In this document: one piece after another, positions 10,361 through 22,184 of the stretch
How the letters are laid out: each line of letters opens with the position of its first letter
How positions within the stretch are numbered: position 1 is the first letter of the stretch
Assembly: GCF_900497805.2 (NCBI RefSeq)
Contig: NW_020954548.1
Location: 3,691,298-3,755,297, forward strand
Origin: Vombatus ursinus
Taxonomy: Eukaryota; Chordata; Mammalia; Diprotodontia; Vombatidae
Direction: 5' to 3'
Length of the DNA: 64,000 nt
The notes under the pieces: model-generated
Database searches by the model: none
Seen by the model: only the letters and a program-made list of their open reading frames with translations
Told to the model about the DNA's origin: nothing
Translations under genes and position numbers: made by a program

Positions 10361-10974
10361 AAGACTACAAATGGCTGAACAGTTTCAGCTCTTCCTTGGT
10401 AAAAGAAATTTTCAGAATGGAAGTTCCCTGTACCAATGGAAGAACAGGTCAAGTTAAACCAAATAAATCTAAAGATATAAGTGAGCTGAAATATTTCTAA
10501 GTCTCTTTTAGCCTTCATAACTACAATCCTCTTTGAAGCCAAAGCCTGGAAAAGTCATCCTTTACATGAGTTTATACTGCTTTCAAAGTCTCTAGCTTTT
10601 TCATTAAAATTTGTGGCTAAGAAATGTTGCTTGACTTTTTTAGTTATAGGTTTCTGTGAGATTACTTTCACATTGGACTGGAGAAATAGAGGGAGTACAA
10701 CTCACTCAAAAAAAAATTCTTCCCTCTCATGCAAAGTCCATAAGAAAAGAATATCATTTCCCACCCCCATCCCCTGCCAACTGTGAAGGATAGTAGCCCC
10801 TTTTAGGATACTGAGTTAATTTGAGAAAATTTGCCTCTCTTTGTTAGGTGAGGTAAAAAAAAATCATATCACATTGTGTAGGTACCAAAAAAAACAAAAA
10901 CAAAAACAAACAAATCTAAAACCTTTTGGCCTTTGATTGGGTGAAAAATAATGTTCACATTGATTGATTCACAG

Positions 10975-11180
10975 AATAATTCAGTAAGTCAATAAGCATT
11001 TATTAAGTATTATGTGCCAAACACTGTGCTAAGTACTAAGGATACAAGGAAAGGAAAAAGACAGACATTACCCTTGAGGAGCTAACAATCAATCTAATTG
11101 GGGATACAACATGCAAACAAGTATGTACAAATAAACTATATACAGGTGAAACAGGAAATAACCATCAGAGAAAAAGCACT
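10975..11180 (+). repeat. Dispersed repeat, longest copy here
   Basis: Reads 'agtcaataagcatttattaa', 'tatgtgccaaacactgtgct', 'cccttgaggagctaacaatc', 'acaacatgcaaacaagtatg' and 'aggaaataaccatcagag'. Family not assigned. Confidence 0.55.
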
Positions 11181-12214
11181 ACAATTAAAAAGGATTACCT
11201 GGGGAATATAAGATTTTATCAGGTTCATTATCTCTCTCAAAAAATGGGTGACTTTATCTTTGAGAGGACCCAGCATATGGTTACTACAAAGCAAGCAGAA
11301 GAATTCATCAGGGCATAAGAGATAGGTGCAAGTGGAACTTTTACATAGCTCAATGTAAAATAAATTACTTTAAAAGTTATTGTCATTCATAGATGCTCAT
11401 GAAATGTAATTCACTTTGCATAGTTAAAAAGACAGAAAGGTATTGGTATGCTTGTCTATTCTCTATTCCTTCCACCGAAGTCATCCTTTACTTTTCAGCA
11501 CTAAGGTTTACTAATGCCAAATGTTACATTTGCCATCTGAAATATGGAAATCCACCATATTGTCTTTTTGATCATAATTGCATAAAGATTCTTACTGAAA
11601 AATTTAACTAATTTTTCCTGAGCTTTTGTGACATATTGAAATCTGGCAATTATGTTACTTTTCTAAGGTTAAGAAAAATTGGATCATGTCTCCCACATCA
11701 ATCAAAGGAACGGAAACATCTCCATCATCTAGAAAACTGAAATGTCTGCCAAAATAAAAGGAACAATAACAATTGTCATTCAAATAAAAAATTTCTATAT
11801 CTTTCAAACATATTTCCCAACAAATATTTTGAGTTTCAGAAACTACAATTCTGTCCAAACTATTTCATGACCTTTCAAATGTTTGAGTGTCACCAACTTG
11901 GGAGGATTTTGGGGAGGGGTATGTTTTGGGTATGTGAAATGAAGCAGGAGAGCAAATTCAACAAATTCAATTTAACAAATATGTATCACACAGCTATCAT
12001 ACATAGTATATTGTGCTGGTTAAAATATTTAAATTTAAGCAGTCCTTGCTCTTAATGAATTTGAGGTCAACTAGAGCATGTTTTGTAGTATCAAAAGATT
12101 GTATATAGTTTGTTTGTTTGTTATACCAGAGAGAGGGGAAAGTTTATATCTCCAATTCTATAAATACAACATGTGAATTTGGCAATTAAAAAAAAAAACT
12201 TGAGAAAAGAAAAT
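11181..12214. other. No recognisable feature
   Basis: AT-rich single-copy-looking sequence. Short ORFs only; none has a recognisable domain. Confidence 0.4.
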
Positions 12215-12395
12215 ATCCAAAAAGAAGGCATGGGTTTTGGATGAGATAATTTTTGTTTAAATCCCAGTTCTGTTAGCTAGGACACTTCAGAAAGTCACTT
12301 AACTTCTTTAGTCCTCAGTAGCTTCATCAGTAAAAATAATGGAATTGGACTTCATATTCTCTAAGAAAACTTATAATACTAGGTCCTATGATCTA
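12215..12395 (+). repeat. MIR SINE
   Basis: Contains 'tttaaatcccagttctgtta', 'aagtcacttaacttctttag', 'tcctcagtagcttcatcagt' and a 3' 'ggtcctatgatct' end, in MIR order. Confidence 0.6.
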
Positions 12396-12401
12396 GAAGT
12401 T

Positions 12402-12486
12402 AATATATATATATATATGTGTATATATATATTTATATGTATATACATTATGTATATATTTATGTATATATGTATATGTACATATT
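12402..12486 (+). repeat. TA/TATG microsatellite
   Basis: Alternating TA run followed by imperfect 'tatgtatata' units. Confidence 0.95.
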
Positions 12487-12589
12487 TGCAGAATGGCCAT
12501 ATCTCTTGACCTAACTAGGCTTTGAATTAAATTGACCCCCCCAACTCAGAATATTATCCTTATGATATGATTCTTTTAAAGTCCTGTTT

Positions 12590-12995
12590 TACCACCTTGG
12601 ATCACTGCCTTGTTGGGCTTGCATAGGCCAATGAAACTATGAACCATGTCATGCAGGGTTACCCAAGATGGACAGGTCATAGTGGAGACTTCTGACAAAA
12701 GCTGTTTTCTGGAGTAGGAAATGGCAAATAACTCCACTATCTTTGCCAAGAAAATCCCATGAAAGTACTAAAATGCTAAAAGAGATGACATCAGAAGATG
12801 AGCCCCTCAGTTCAGAAGGTATTCAATATGCTATTGGAGAATAGTGTAGGGCAACTACAAGTAGCTCCAATGCTAATGAAGCAGCTGGGCCTAAGCTGAA
12901 AGGAAGCTCAGTTGTGGATGCATTAGGTGACAAAAGGAAAGTCCAAGGCTATAAAGATTAACATTGCATTGGAACCTGGGATGTAACAACAACAA
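12590..12995 (+). mobile_element. RTE/BovB-like LINE 5' piece or RTE-derived SINE
   Basis: Order recalls the 5' part of a BovB/RTE element: 'atgaaccatgtcatgcaggg', 'aagatggacaggtcatagtg', 'ggagtaggaaatggcaaata', 'agatgagcccctcagttcag', 'ctcagttgtggatgcattag' and 'cattggaacctgggatgt'. It then stops in an (AAC)n tail instead of continuing into the endonuclease reading frame. Either a truncated LINE or a non-autonomous RTE derivative. Confidence 0.55.
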
Positions 12996-13254
12996 CAACA
13001 AATAGGTGTTTCGTAAGTGTTTATTCATTGATTGAACTCCATGGCACAATAATGTAAATGAAGTATACACTTGTCATTTTTATTTTGTGCTATAAACACT
13101 TAAATTAAAAAGACATTCAGCCTTAGCACTATAGCTACAAAAATTTCAGCTACTATCATGATTCGCCCACATATGCTTCTGAAATTTGTATGCTTAGTGA
13201 AAACTCATATGAGTTTGAGAATTAGTGAATTTTACATTACTGAACGACAACTTG

Positions 13255-13350
13255 GTGGGTTTATTATAGCGGGGATCCATTTTGTGTATGAGTTGGACTA
13301 GACAATTGCTGAAGACAACTCCAACTCTCAAATTTTTGCAATTTTGTGCT
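13255..13350 (+). repeat. CR1/L3-like 3' tail
   Basis: Short terminal piece: 'tgtatgagttggactagaca' followed by 'aactccaactctcaaa', the usual CR1/L3 end. Confidence 0.45.
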
Positions 13351-14021
13351 TCTGAATGTAAAGTATTCTTGCAGATACCAGACTCCTGTGTATTATTTGG
13401 GAAACATAGGAACTCAGGTTTTTCAGCCTTCTCTAGCTAGGGCATCAACTTAAATTTCATGAAACAGAGGAACATGGTGGGGAGAGATGAATAATCATGT
13501 CCTCACCATGTCCTCACCTACTTCTAAAGAAATTGAGTTTTGGACATATTTGCCTAGCTAGGGGAGCATAGAAAGATCTAAAACTCAAAATCTATTTGTG
13601 ATAATGTTCCATGATAGTGGAACTGAGAAACTCAGAAGAAACTAAAGGGAAAAATGAACAGAAAGTTTGAGAGAAAAGTCAAACAAAATGTTTCTAAAAG
13701 AGTAAATGAGCAGTTTGTATCTGTTTTGTTTCTGATACCTCCTGATGCATTCTGGGTGAGGGAATAGCTTGTTAGACATTGACTAAGGAGATGGCTCTGC
13801 AAAACTGACTGTTGAGAATGACTCAGAACAACTAAAGAAAGCTTCATACCTGTTGGCTGAGAAGATTGGTAGCCTTCTTCTGAAAATGAGAGAAATATTC
13901 AACACATCACTTCCAAGATATGGAGGAGACAGTCACAGTTGGATTTGAAAAGATCACCTCAGTTGAGAACTATTTCTGAGATGCCCTAGGAGGATGGAAA
14001 AATACACTCATAGTCTGGTAC
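13351..14021. other. Unassigned
   Basis: No repeat family or ORF recognised, apart from a 13-bp tandem duplication near 13,496 ('atgtcctcacc' twice). Confidence 0.35.
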
Positions 14022-14102
14022 ATACCAATGGGCTTTGGGACTTGGGTTACCTTTAGGGAATAGTTATTAATATGTAACCCAAGTCCCAAAGTCCATTGGT
14101 AT
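14022..14102. repeat. Near-perfect inverted repeat (29-bp arms)
   Basis: Arms 14,022-14,050 and 14,074-14,102 are complementary at 28 of 29 positions around a 23-nt loop. Each arm contains 'accaatgg.ctttgggactt'. Related single arms occur near 14,180-14,212 and at 49,339-49,369, so it belongs to a dispersed repeat, perhaps a MITE terminus. Confidence 0.85.
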
Positions 14103-14179
14103 GGGAATCTCTCCTAATTGATGGACAAATGTCCTATGCTAAACATTGATTTCCACCAATGAAAAGAGAGTCTCACACC

Positions 14180-14212
14180 ATTGGGCTTTAGGACTCTGGT
14201 TATATTAATCAT
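14180..14212 (+). repeat. Third arm of the palindromic repeat
   Basis: 'accattgggctttaggactc' followed by 'tggttata', a diverged copy of the arms at 14,022 and 14,074. Confidence 0.6.
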
Positions 14213-14588
14213 AGGCCTTCTTAGTGGATGATGGGGGTGACTTAAAAAAAAATCCACAGAGCTGTTGTCATTTTTGTGGAGGAAAACTTAATAAGTAACT
14301 ATGGTGTCCCTAGTGGATGTCAGACAGATTATCAGTGAAGATAGAGGGATAGTTGAGGATCCACTGTAACAGAGAATGGTGAGGAGCAGCAGAGGTACAT
14401 AGTTTGGAGCTGAAATACAAGGAATTCTGGGAATCAGCAAAAAGTAGAGGAAGCTAAGGAGCAGATATAGATGAATACAGTCTGATGATATCAACAGAAA
14501 ACATCAACCGGTTTGTTTTTCAAGCAGTATGCAATATCTTTCTATTCCTGTATCCTGATCACCCTTTTTCCTTTTAAGAGTGACCCTT

Positions 14589-14737
14589 GGAGGCAGCTAG
14601 GTGGCACAGTGGATAGAGCACTGGCCCTGAAGTCAGGAGAACCTGAGTTCAAATCTGGCCTCAGACCAAACACTTGACACTAGCTGTGTGACCTTGGGCA
14701 AGTCACTTAACCCCAATTGCCTAAAAGAGAAAAAAAA
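14589..14737 (+). repeat. tRNA-derived marsupial SINE, short form, with TSD
   Basis: 'aggcagctaggtggcacagt' start, B box 'ctgagttcaaatctggcctc', 'gtgaccttgggcaagtcact', A-rich tail. Flanking duplication 'aagagtgacccttg'-type at 14,576-14,588 and 14,738-14,750, one mismatch. Confidence 0.93.
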
Positions 14738-14899
14738 AAGAGTGATCCTTCATTAGTTTTCTGTCTGTATGTGTTTCTCCTCCTCCCCTACATTTTTTCC
14801 ATGTAAGGCCAGTCACTCTTTCCACTGAATGTTTATGTATTTGGAAGATATTTTTAGCAGGAATTTTTTTTAACTTTTAAAATATCACTATTTAAGGGA

Positions 14900-14965
14900 T
14901 TACAATCAATAAATCAACGTGTATCAGGTACCTACTATATGCCAGGAACTGCTTTGTAGTGAATA
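14900..14965 (+). repeat. Dispersed repeat copy
   Basis: 'gtatcaggtacctactatat' and 'gccaggaactgctttgta' match the unassigned dispersed repeat. Confidence 0.4.
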
Positions 14966-15529
14966 TAACTTTTGACTGACTAGTAAAATCAAGCACATTA
15001 GTGGGAATAAAGGGGATGTGAGTACTTCGTTGGACAAGATTCTAGGATTCTTACTCACAAAATGCATAGAACCTGGGATACATAACTGGGGAAAATGAAT
15101 GGTGGTTGAGGTTCCTACTGCTACATGAATATTAACAGAATCATACTTTTAAGTTGCAAATGTGCCATCCAATGTAGCTATGTATATAATCCTGAACAAA
15201 AAGGGAAGGGGAGAAACTGGAGATTTAAATTTACAATTCCAAAGTTAGAAGCTTATTGCCTACTCAAGAGTTTATAAGTCATCCTCTTACCCCTATGTAT
15301 TTTTCATGGGTTTTCTACCTTTATTTACCCTATCTGTTACTGATGTGACTTAAAATGCCACAAGGAACTGCAATTTATTGGAAATAAAACTATATTTAGA
15401 ATTAGAATTCCATAGAGAAGAAATGAATTGTTCAAGATCATGCAGATAGTAAATGGCAAGGTAGGTATTGAAATTTCATCCTCTGTTCCTTTTATTTTCT
15501 TTTTATATTTTGCTTTTTATTTTATGTCT

Positions 15530-15815
15530 CTAGGCTGTAATTTACTCATCTAGTGAAAGAGAGTTTTGGACTAGGTGATTTCTCAGGTCCTTTCCAGGTC
15601 TAAATCCTATGATTCAATGATAGAATATTAGAACCAGAATGAAAATGAGAAATTATCTAATTGAGGATTCATATTTCACAGATTAGGGAACTAAAGCCTA
15701 GAGAGGAAAAATGACTGGCTAAGAGTTTCATAGCTTACTAATATTGAATATGGAATTCAAATGCCAGGTTCCTGTCTCACAGCTCAGTGCACAATCCATT
15801 ATACCAGACACTCCT
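15530..15815. repeat. MIR copies, plus then reverse
   Basis: 15,530-15,620 reads as a forward MIR 3' part ('gagttttggactaggtgatt', 'ctttccaggtctaaatccta'). 15,625-15,815 reads in reverse ('gggaactaaagcctagagag', 'aatgactggctaagagtttc', 'tcagtgcacaatccattata'). Confidence 0.55.
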
Positions 15816-16254
15816 ATCCCAAGTCTTTCCTTCCTTACTGTTACATTGTTTTTGTTATTGAAGTTACCTGCTTCAAAAATATGTCAAAGTATTTCCATTC
15901 TGTCTGGAGGTCTCAGTGGGAATGAAATTCAGTGGAATATTGAGGAAATTTTGTCCCCACATAAAAACAATCATACAAACAATATTTTCCAGTGAGTACC
16001 AACTTTCCTGTAAAAGAAGAGCACCAATGCAATAAGTAATGCTGTGAATTCTACTAGTTAGGATGTAGGGTCGAGTTAAAGGCTTTTATTTTTTAAAAAG
16101 ATACTAAACATTGACTGCTTTGTACTTTTGCTTTAAAAATCATACGTATTTTTTCTATATAGTAACAAAAGTTGACATATATAGAGTATATGGAATTTGT
16201 GAAAACCCTCACAGAGAATATATCATTTAATAAATATTAAAATATTACAATGGA

Positions 16255-16685
16255 TTAATCAGATTTAATTAACCACATTTTACAAAATAGGAAATTGAGG
16301 TTCAGAGAGGCTTGGTGATTTGTCCATGGCCAATCAACTAGTAAATAGTAGAGATTGGGACAGCTTAGTGGTACAATGGATATAGTACCAGGGATGAAGT
16401 CAAGAAGATTCATCTTCTAGAGTTCAAATCCAGTTTCAGACACTTACTATCTGTGTGACCCTGGGCAAGTCACTTAACTCTATTTGCTTCAATTCCACAT
16501 TTGTAAAATGAGCTGGAGAAGGAAATGGCCAAACATTTCAGTATCTTTGCCAAGAAAACTCCAAATGGGATCATGAAGAGGTGAACACAACTGAAACAAC
16601 TCAACAACAACAAGAAGTTAGAGATTAGAATTCAAATTAAAATGATCCAAAGTCTAGCATTTTCCCCCACCACTCCATGTTACCT
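16255..16685 (-). repeat. MIR copy split by a SINE
   Basis: Reverse MIR order on both sides: 'gaaattgaggttcagagagg', 'cttggtgatttgtccatggc' before, 'gattagaattcaaattaaaa' after. The SINE at 16,357-16,614 lies inside it. Confidence 0.55.
16357..16614 (+). repeat. tRNA-derived marsupial SINE, long form
   Basis: 'gggacagcttagtggtacaa', 'agagttcaaatccagtttca', 'gtgaccctgggcaagtcact', 'gagctggagaaggaaatgg' and a CAACAACAAC tail. The flanks carry 'agtagagatt' and 'agttagagatt', a probable duplication. Confidence 0.85.
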
Positions 16686-16939
16686 TTCATGTAGGAATAT
16701 TTCCATTTGCCAGACCTCATTAATAATGCTGTTTTATTTTGCTGAGATCTTTAAGAATAAATAATTGGAAAGTCGACAGAAATTATCTGTGGACTGCTCT
16801 GTAAAATACATTTTAGCTCTAGAATTGAAACACAGAATAAAGTTAGAAAACAAACACTTGATAAGTGTAAGAAATGAAAGGTAAGATATTATTTATTTGC
16901 TTCACAACGTGCAGGCTGTTTATATTTAACTAGGCAGCC

Positions 16940-17130
16940 TGGTGTCAGGAAGCAAGCACCAGGTTGGTAGTTAGGAGGTCTACCTTGTATTTCCAGGTCT
17001 GCCATTAACTAGCTATGTAGTAGGTAACAAATTATGTAGTAACTAACTAGCTACTTTAGTCAAATCACTCCAAGTGTCTGGGCCTTGACTTCTTTTTCTG
17101 TAAAATGAAGAGACTGAGGAGGTCTGTTAT
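16940..17130 (+). repeat. MIR SINE
   Basis: 'ttccaggtctgccattaact', 'agctatgtag', 'caaatcactccaagtgtctg' and 'cttctttttctgtaaaatga' in MIR order, with a small local duplication around 'tagtaggtaac/ttatgtagtaac'. Confidence 0.55.
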
Positions 17131-17149
17131 AGTTGTTAAATTGTATTTT

Positions 17150-18890
17150 GATTGACTGTAAACTATTTAATCCTTTAAAGGGTCATCATTTGCACTAGTG
17201 TAGGTGCTCCCTCACCTGATGTTGATCAACAAGTAGCAGAAACCCTCTACTTCTTGAAGCAGTTTGCTTCATTTTTAGACTCTTCCAATTATTAGGAAAT
17301 GTTTCCTGAAGCCAAGTCCAAATTAGCCTCTTTACAATTTCAAGCCATGGATCTTATTTCTACCTTCTTGGGTCAAACAGAAGAAACCTAATCCCTCTTC
17401 CACACAACAACTCTTCAGGTGCTAAAAAACAACTGTCATGTGTCCTTGAGTCTTACTCTCTCCAGATTAAAAATGTCCACTTCCTTGGACTAATTTTTAA
17501 ACATCATGACCTTGAGGACCTGTACCATGTAGGTTGGCCTCCTCTAGACACATCCACACCTTAACAATGTCCTTCTTAAACCATGGTGGCCCAAACTGAA
17601 TATCATACTGTCTATGAGGCCTGACAACAAGAGAATATGGTGAGATTATTGCCTCCCTTTTCCTGGAAGCTATGATCTTTATAATGAACACCAAGAATTA
17701 GCTTTTACGGCTACTATATCACAATCCTTATTCATAGTAGGCTTGTAGATAACTGAAGGGCAGGTAGGTAGTGCAATGGGTAGAATGCCAGATCTGGAGT
17801 TAAGAAGACATACCTTCAAGAGATAAAAATGTGGCTTTAAACACTTACTAGCTGTGTGATCCTGGGCAAATCACTTAACCCTGTTTGCCTCAGTTCCTCA
17901 TCTGTAAAATGAACTGGAGAAGGAAATGGCAAACTACTTCAGGATCTTTGTCAAGAAAATTCCAAAACGGGCCATGAAGAGTCAGACATGACTGAAAAAA
18001 CCAAATAATAACAACAGTTACCTAAAACCAGCGAATTGTTTTCAGAACAACTACTATCTATCTCTGCCTCCACTATCTTAAATTTGTGAAGTTGATTATG
18101 TATACCCAAGTTCAGGATTTTCCATTTATCACTACTTCCTTCCTATTGATCTTATTAGGTTCTGGACAATGTTCAAACCTGCCAGGATACTTTTGTGGAC
18201 CTTGATATTGTCATCCATTTTGTTAGCTGTCCCTCCCAGCTTTTTGTCATCTATAAATCTGATGAGTATAGCATCCATACATTTATGCAAGCTAGATAAA
18301 AAACAGTCAGATAGCACCCAAAAGCATTAATACCTCTTTGAATCTAATAACCAGTTCTGATTCCCTCTGATTATATTATCATTGAATGTATATTTTTCAG
18401 TTTTTTCCCACTAGAATAATATATTTTATCAAAAGTTTTGCAAAAATCTTGGTAAACTCGTTCTATAGCATTCCACTTATCTACTAGTTTAGTACTCCTG
18501 TTAAAAAAAGGAAATGAGGTTAGATTGGTATACTTGTTCTTTATGAAGCAAGCTTGATGAAGCACTTCCACTTAGATATTCACTAAGTATCTCTTTATTG
18601 ATCCTTTCAAGATTTATCCCAGGAATTAAACTCAAGCTCCTTGAATTGTAATTTTAATATCATGTTTTCTTTCATATTTTTAACCAGGCCAACATTTGCC
18701 CTTCTCAGATCTTGTGGTATCTCTTCCATTTTCTATTTCCTTTTAAATTTCACTGACAGTGACTTGGTAGTTAGCTCTGTCAATTCCTTCAATCATTCCT
18801 GATAATATTTTTACAGGTCCATAACACATTTTTACATCTGTCTTCTGTTACTTGGATCTGATTCCATCTTCTTTATATTTGTTTTTAAAA
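17150..18890 (-). mobile_element. CR1/L3-clade LINE relic with reverse-transcriptase domain
   Basis: About 1.5 kb of a CR1-type non-LTR retrotransposon on the minus strand, 3' end at the left, interrupted by the SINE at 17,758-18,016. Successive peptides follow CR1 reverse transcriptase order. 18,571-18,371: STKLVDKWNAIERVYQDFCK and TFDKIYY, matching the L.FSKAFD region. 18,317-18,132: RFIDDKKLGGTANKMDDNIK, the catalytic FADDTKLGG box with the first Asp pair altered. 17,694-17,497: SLVVRPHRQYDIQFGPPWFK and KDIVK, the LVRPHLEY.VQFW..KKDI end. 17,210-17,470 is the 3' UTR. Frameshifts and stops throughout; no full domain is open. Clade is clear; the CR1 versus L3 subfamily is not. Confidence 0.85.
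17758..18016 (+). repeat. tRNA-derived marsupial SINE, long form
   Basis: 'gggcaggtaggtagtgcaat', 'ctgtgtgatcctgggcaaat', 'gaactggagaaggaaatggc', 'gaagagtcagacatgactga' and a short AAC tail. It interrupts the CR1-like relic, so it is younger than it. Confidence 0.85.
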
Positions 18891-19840
18891 TCAAGGCAGT
18901 TTTGAAGTTCCTTGTAGCATTTTTTGAAAACTTTGGCAAATTTAATTTTTCTCTCTCATTGTATACTCCTTCCCTTTCATGCCTTCAGAATTTTATTCTT
19001 GAACATCCTTCATTTCTTCTGAGTTGTTGTCCTCTGAAATATTTTGCTATGTGTCATCCTGCATATTTTTGCTCTGAATCTACTGATATCACTCACTCAA
19101 AATAGTCACATTGTGAGTCTGTACACTACTTCCATCGCTGATCATTCTTGAGCTTCTCTTTGAGAACTGCCTGTAGTACCTGTAAGACATTTTCTTTTTC
19201 TCAGTGGTGGGCACATGGTCATCTTTTTAGTGTCAACTAAAATTTTAGAAATAGTCAGAAAATATTCATAATGAAACCTATTGAATAAAATGGATTCAAG
19301 CTAAGAAGCACTATTGTTGATTTAAAATAGGGAAAAAAAGATATATAGTTATGACATATCAGGATTGGATTTATAGTGCAGAAAATGACCCTATAGGAAA
19401 TTTGAAAGAAGAAATTCCAGTAAAGGCTTGAACAATGACAACATCACAGGAATAAATATTTAACCTTTCATAATGACTATTTTGAAAGAGCTAATACTAA
19501 TGTAGATATATTCACATAAATTTGCTAATTTTAACACAAATAATCTCATTACTTTATATTCTTATAATATTTGTTGACTATGTTTACCTTATGGTTGTTT
19601 AATACATAGCATTTTTTCAAAGCACTTTTACATTTATATTAAATGGAATTCTTTATCTTTTGATGTGTGAGCATTTTATTTTTAGATGTGTCCAACATCT
19701 AGAAAGACAACATTGTGAATCAGATTATAAAGTGCCACTTTGGGGACTGACTTTTTAAATTGGTACATTCTATATGTTCACTTAGAGATTTTGAGATTCC
19801 TAAAAATAATCAGCATAGAATATTTAATACAGAACTGGTC
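18891..19840. other. Unassigned, possibly more diverged LINE
   Basis: AT-rich sequence following the CR1-like relic. I cannot show that it belongs to the same element. No ORF of note. Confidence 0.35.
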
Positions 19841-20000
19841 CTATAACCAGAAGACTGGGGTTCAAGTCCCTCTATGAAATATGACTTTATGAACATGACA
19901 TGTTACTTTATGAACATGACATGTTACTTAACTCATCACTATTCTTGGTCACTCTGTAAAACTATCCATTAAAGGAAAGATGCTCACCCACACTGCTAGA
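19841..20000 (+). repeat. MIR-like copy with internal 21-bp tandem duplication
   Basis: 'gaagactggggttcaagtcc' and 'tgttacttaactcatcacta' suggest MIR. Within it 'ctttatgaacatgacatgtta' is repeated head to tail, near 19,883-19,926. Confidence 0.5.
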
Positions 20001-20713
20001 GGAAATATCCTCATTCACAAATTTACTATATCAATGATGGTCCAGATCTTATCCCTAACCCCAGTATAAGGAGGAATTCCTTTAAGATATTTTTCATATG
20101 GAGAAGTTTGATGCTGAAAAGTACAGAAAAATTAGTTTTGTGAAAAGGAAAAGTTAATTGGTAAAGTATGTAAAATATTGTGGCTTTTATAGATGATTAC
20201 TGCAATGCTTGAAAGGAGTAGAAAATGAACTTAGGTTTTTTAAGACACTCTAAAACAAATTTTTAACGAAACGTGGTTTTCTGATAGAATTTTAGCAATA
20301 TTGTACAGAAAATGAGCTGAAAGCAAATATAAAGGAATATATCACCTTGTGAAATGTATGATTTCCAATTTGTATATAAACAGTTTAATGGTTTTAAAAG
20401 CAGAGAAATTATTTAATTTATTAAAAAAACAGAAAAATTAAGTATGAGTAAAATATTTAAATTCAATAAAAATTAACTTTAAGTAAACATTTTCACTTAT
20501 GCAAAATGAGAGGAGGATCCATCTTGAGAAGTTGAGCTGCAGATAATTATAGGCTCTCTGTTCATTTGCACATAGTTGTTTAGAATTAGGTAAACAAAAA
20601 ATGAATATTTCAAGAATGAAATATAATTTTAAAATTATTTGTGATTTCAAAGGAATTTTTTTAACATTTTAAATTAAATGTAAGTTACTGAGTGTTAGGA
20701 AGCTATGATTATG
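20001..20713. other. Nothing recognised
   Basis: AT-rich; no ORF or repeat I can name. Confidence 0.35.
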
Positions 20714-20885
20714 TTTGTCCTTCATTCTTGAAGAGGATCATGACAGCAAGGAGGTGATTACATAACTTGCAATTGACTCTGATTTGAGTGAGGGAGGGCT
20801 GTCCAAGGTCACCAGACTAACTATTTCTTCTAGAACCATCTGGGTCCAGTGGCCAGATGTTCATCAGGACAACTAGGGATGACAG
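20714..20885 (+). repeat. Marsupial 'fgtcct-type' short interspersed element
   Basis: 'gtttgtccttcattcttgaa', 'gaggatcatgacagcaagga', 'gagtgagggagggctgtcca', 'catctgggtccagtggccag' and 'tcatcaggacaactagggat'. The same order, reversed, is at 49,790-49,985. Abundant in marsupials as I recall; name not certain. Confidence 0.65.
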
Positions 20886-22136
20886 GGGAAAGATATGGGA
20901 GATAGAAGACAAGAGGCTGAGGCTAAAGATTGAAGAAAAGTAGGAGAGGAATATTCAGCATAGGGTATAAAATAGCTTTCTAGGAGTTGTTTGAAGAGAT
21001 CAGAAACAGGAACAGTAAGCTGGCAAGAAGGCTTAGGTTGCCAGTTCCAGATCAGTTGAATAAAGATAACAGGTTCCAGTTGTTGAATTTCAGCCCTACT
21101 TAGAGCTTACAAGAGATGAAGACTCAGAAGTTTTTCTGACATTTTTCTTCCTCGATAGTTTAAAAGGAAAGAGAAGAAATGGGGAAGATGGATATTTAAC
21201 TGTTTTACTGTGTAAGAGATAAGTAGGCTAATTTGCTTTGCCAATTAAGTCAACCTGAGCGATTTGCTTTGGTTTCTGTTATGACTGGACAACAGCATCC
21301 CAGTGAGTGAAACATTGACTGTTATGGCCCTTAGTGTCCGTAGATAGCTTGATGCACTTTGTAGTTCCTTGACTTAAAGGGAACTGTTATCCTAATTAAA
21401 AACTGTTATCCCAATTTTTTTCAAAATGTTTTTAAGGGTCATTGTAAGTCAAAAAAACTTGTAAATACCTCATCAATTCATTTATAAATGAAGATTTGCC
21501 CAGATGTGAAGCTATGAGGGTGAGTCAAGAGCCAGTTAGTAGAGATGTTGTTTTGTGTTGTGCAAATATTCCCAAATGGATCAATGAAATCAAAGCCAGG
21601 AATAAAGGGTTATAAGTCACCTCAGGCTCATTGGTTTTCTTCCCTCAAATATTTTCCTGCTAGGTTTTTGTGTCAGGAAGTATCCACTCTCCCCCGTAGA
21701 TACTGAGCCCATTAGTTTGAGAGTGTGAACCAGGATTATATATTGTGATGTATTTTGTTATTTTTGCTTTTGCTTTAATATATGTGTTCCTGAGATATAT
21801 TATTCCTTTGGTCTCATTGCTAAATAAATGGTTAATTTTAAATCCTAAAAGGATTGTTAGTATGAATTGCTTGTTTTATAAAATGTATTAGTAGGGGCTT
21901 AAGAGATAAAGTGGTAAGTAAAGGGAATGTATTTCTCTCAATAGGGTATCCCCTTTAATCCTGAGGAAATTTAAGTGTAACTGTGCTATGAATTGTGGTG
22001 GGGGTCCTTCTGTGAGAAACTAGACCTACTAGTGTGAAAACAAGTTGGAATAAATGAGCCAATCCAGAGTAAATAATTTGTTCACATGCCCAGTTGAAAT
22101 ACATTAGGCTCATAGTATGGGTGGTCATGCCAGAAA

Positions 22137-22138
<2 letters not shown>
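20886..22138. other. Unassigned
   Basis: No recognisable gene. The stretch ending 'tcattgctaaataaatggtt' at about 21,815-21,835 has an AATAAA-type signal and might be an element end, but I found no partner repeat. Confidence 0.35.

Positions 22139-22182
<44 letters not shown>
22139..22182 (+). repeat. (AC)n microsatellite
   Basis: About 20 perfect AC units. Confidence 0.98.

Positions 22183-22184
<2 letters not shown>

Noticed and set aside
21700-21840. Possible LTR end with an AATAAA-type signal
   Set aside because: No direct repeat partner in the window; signal alone is common in AT-rich DNA.
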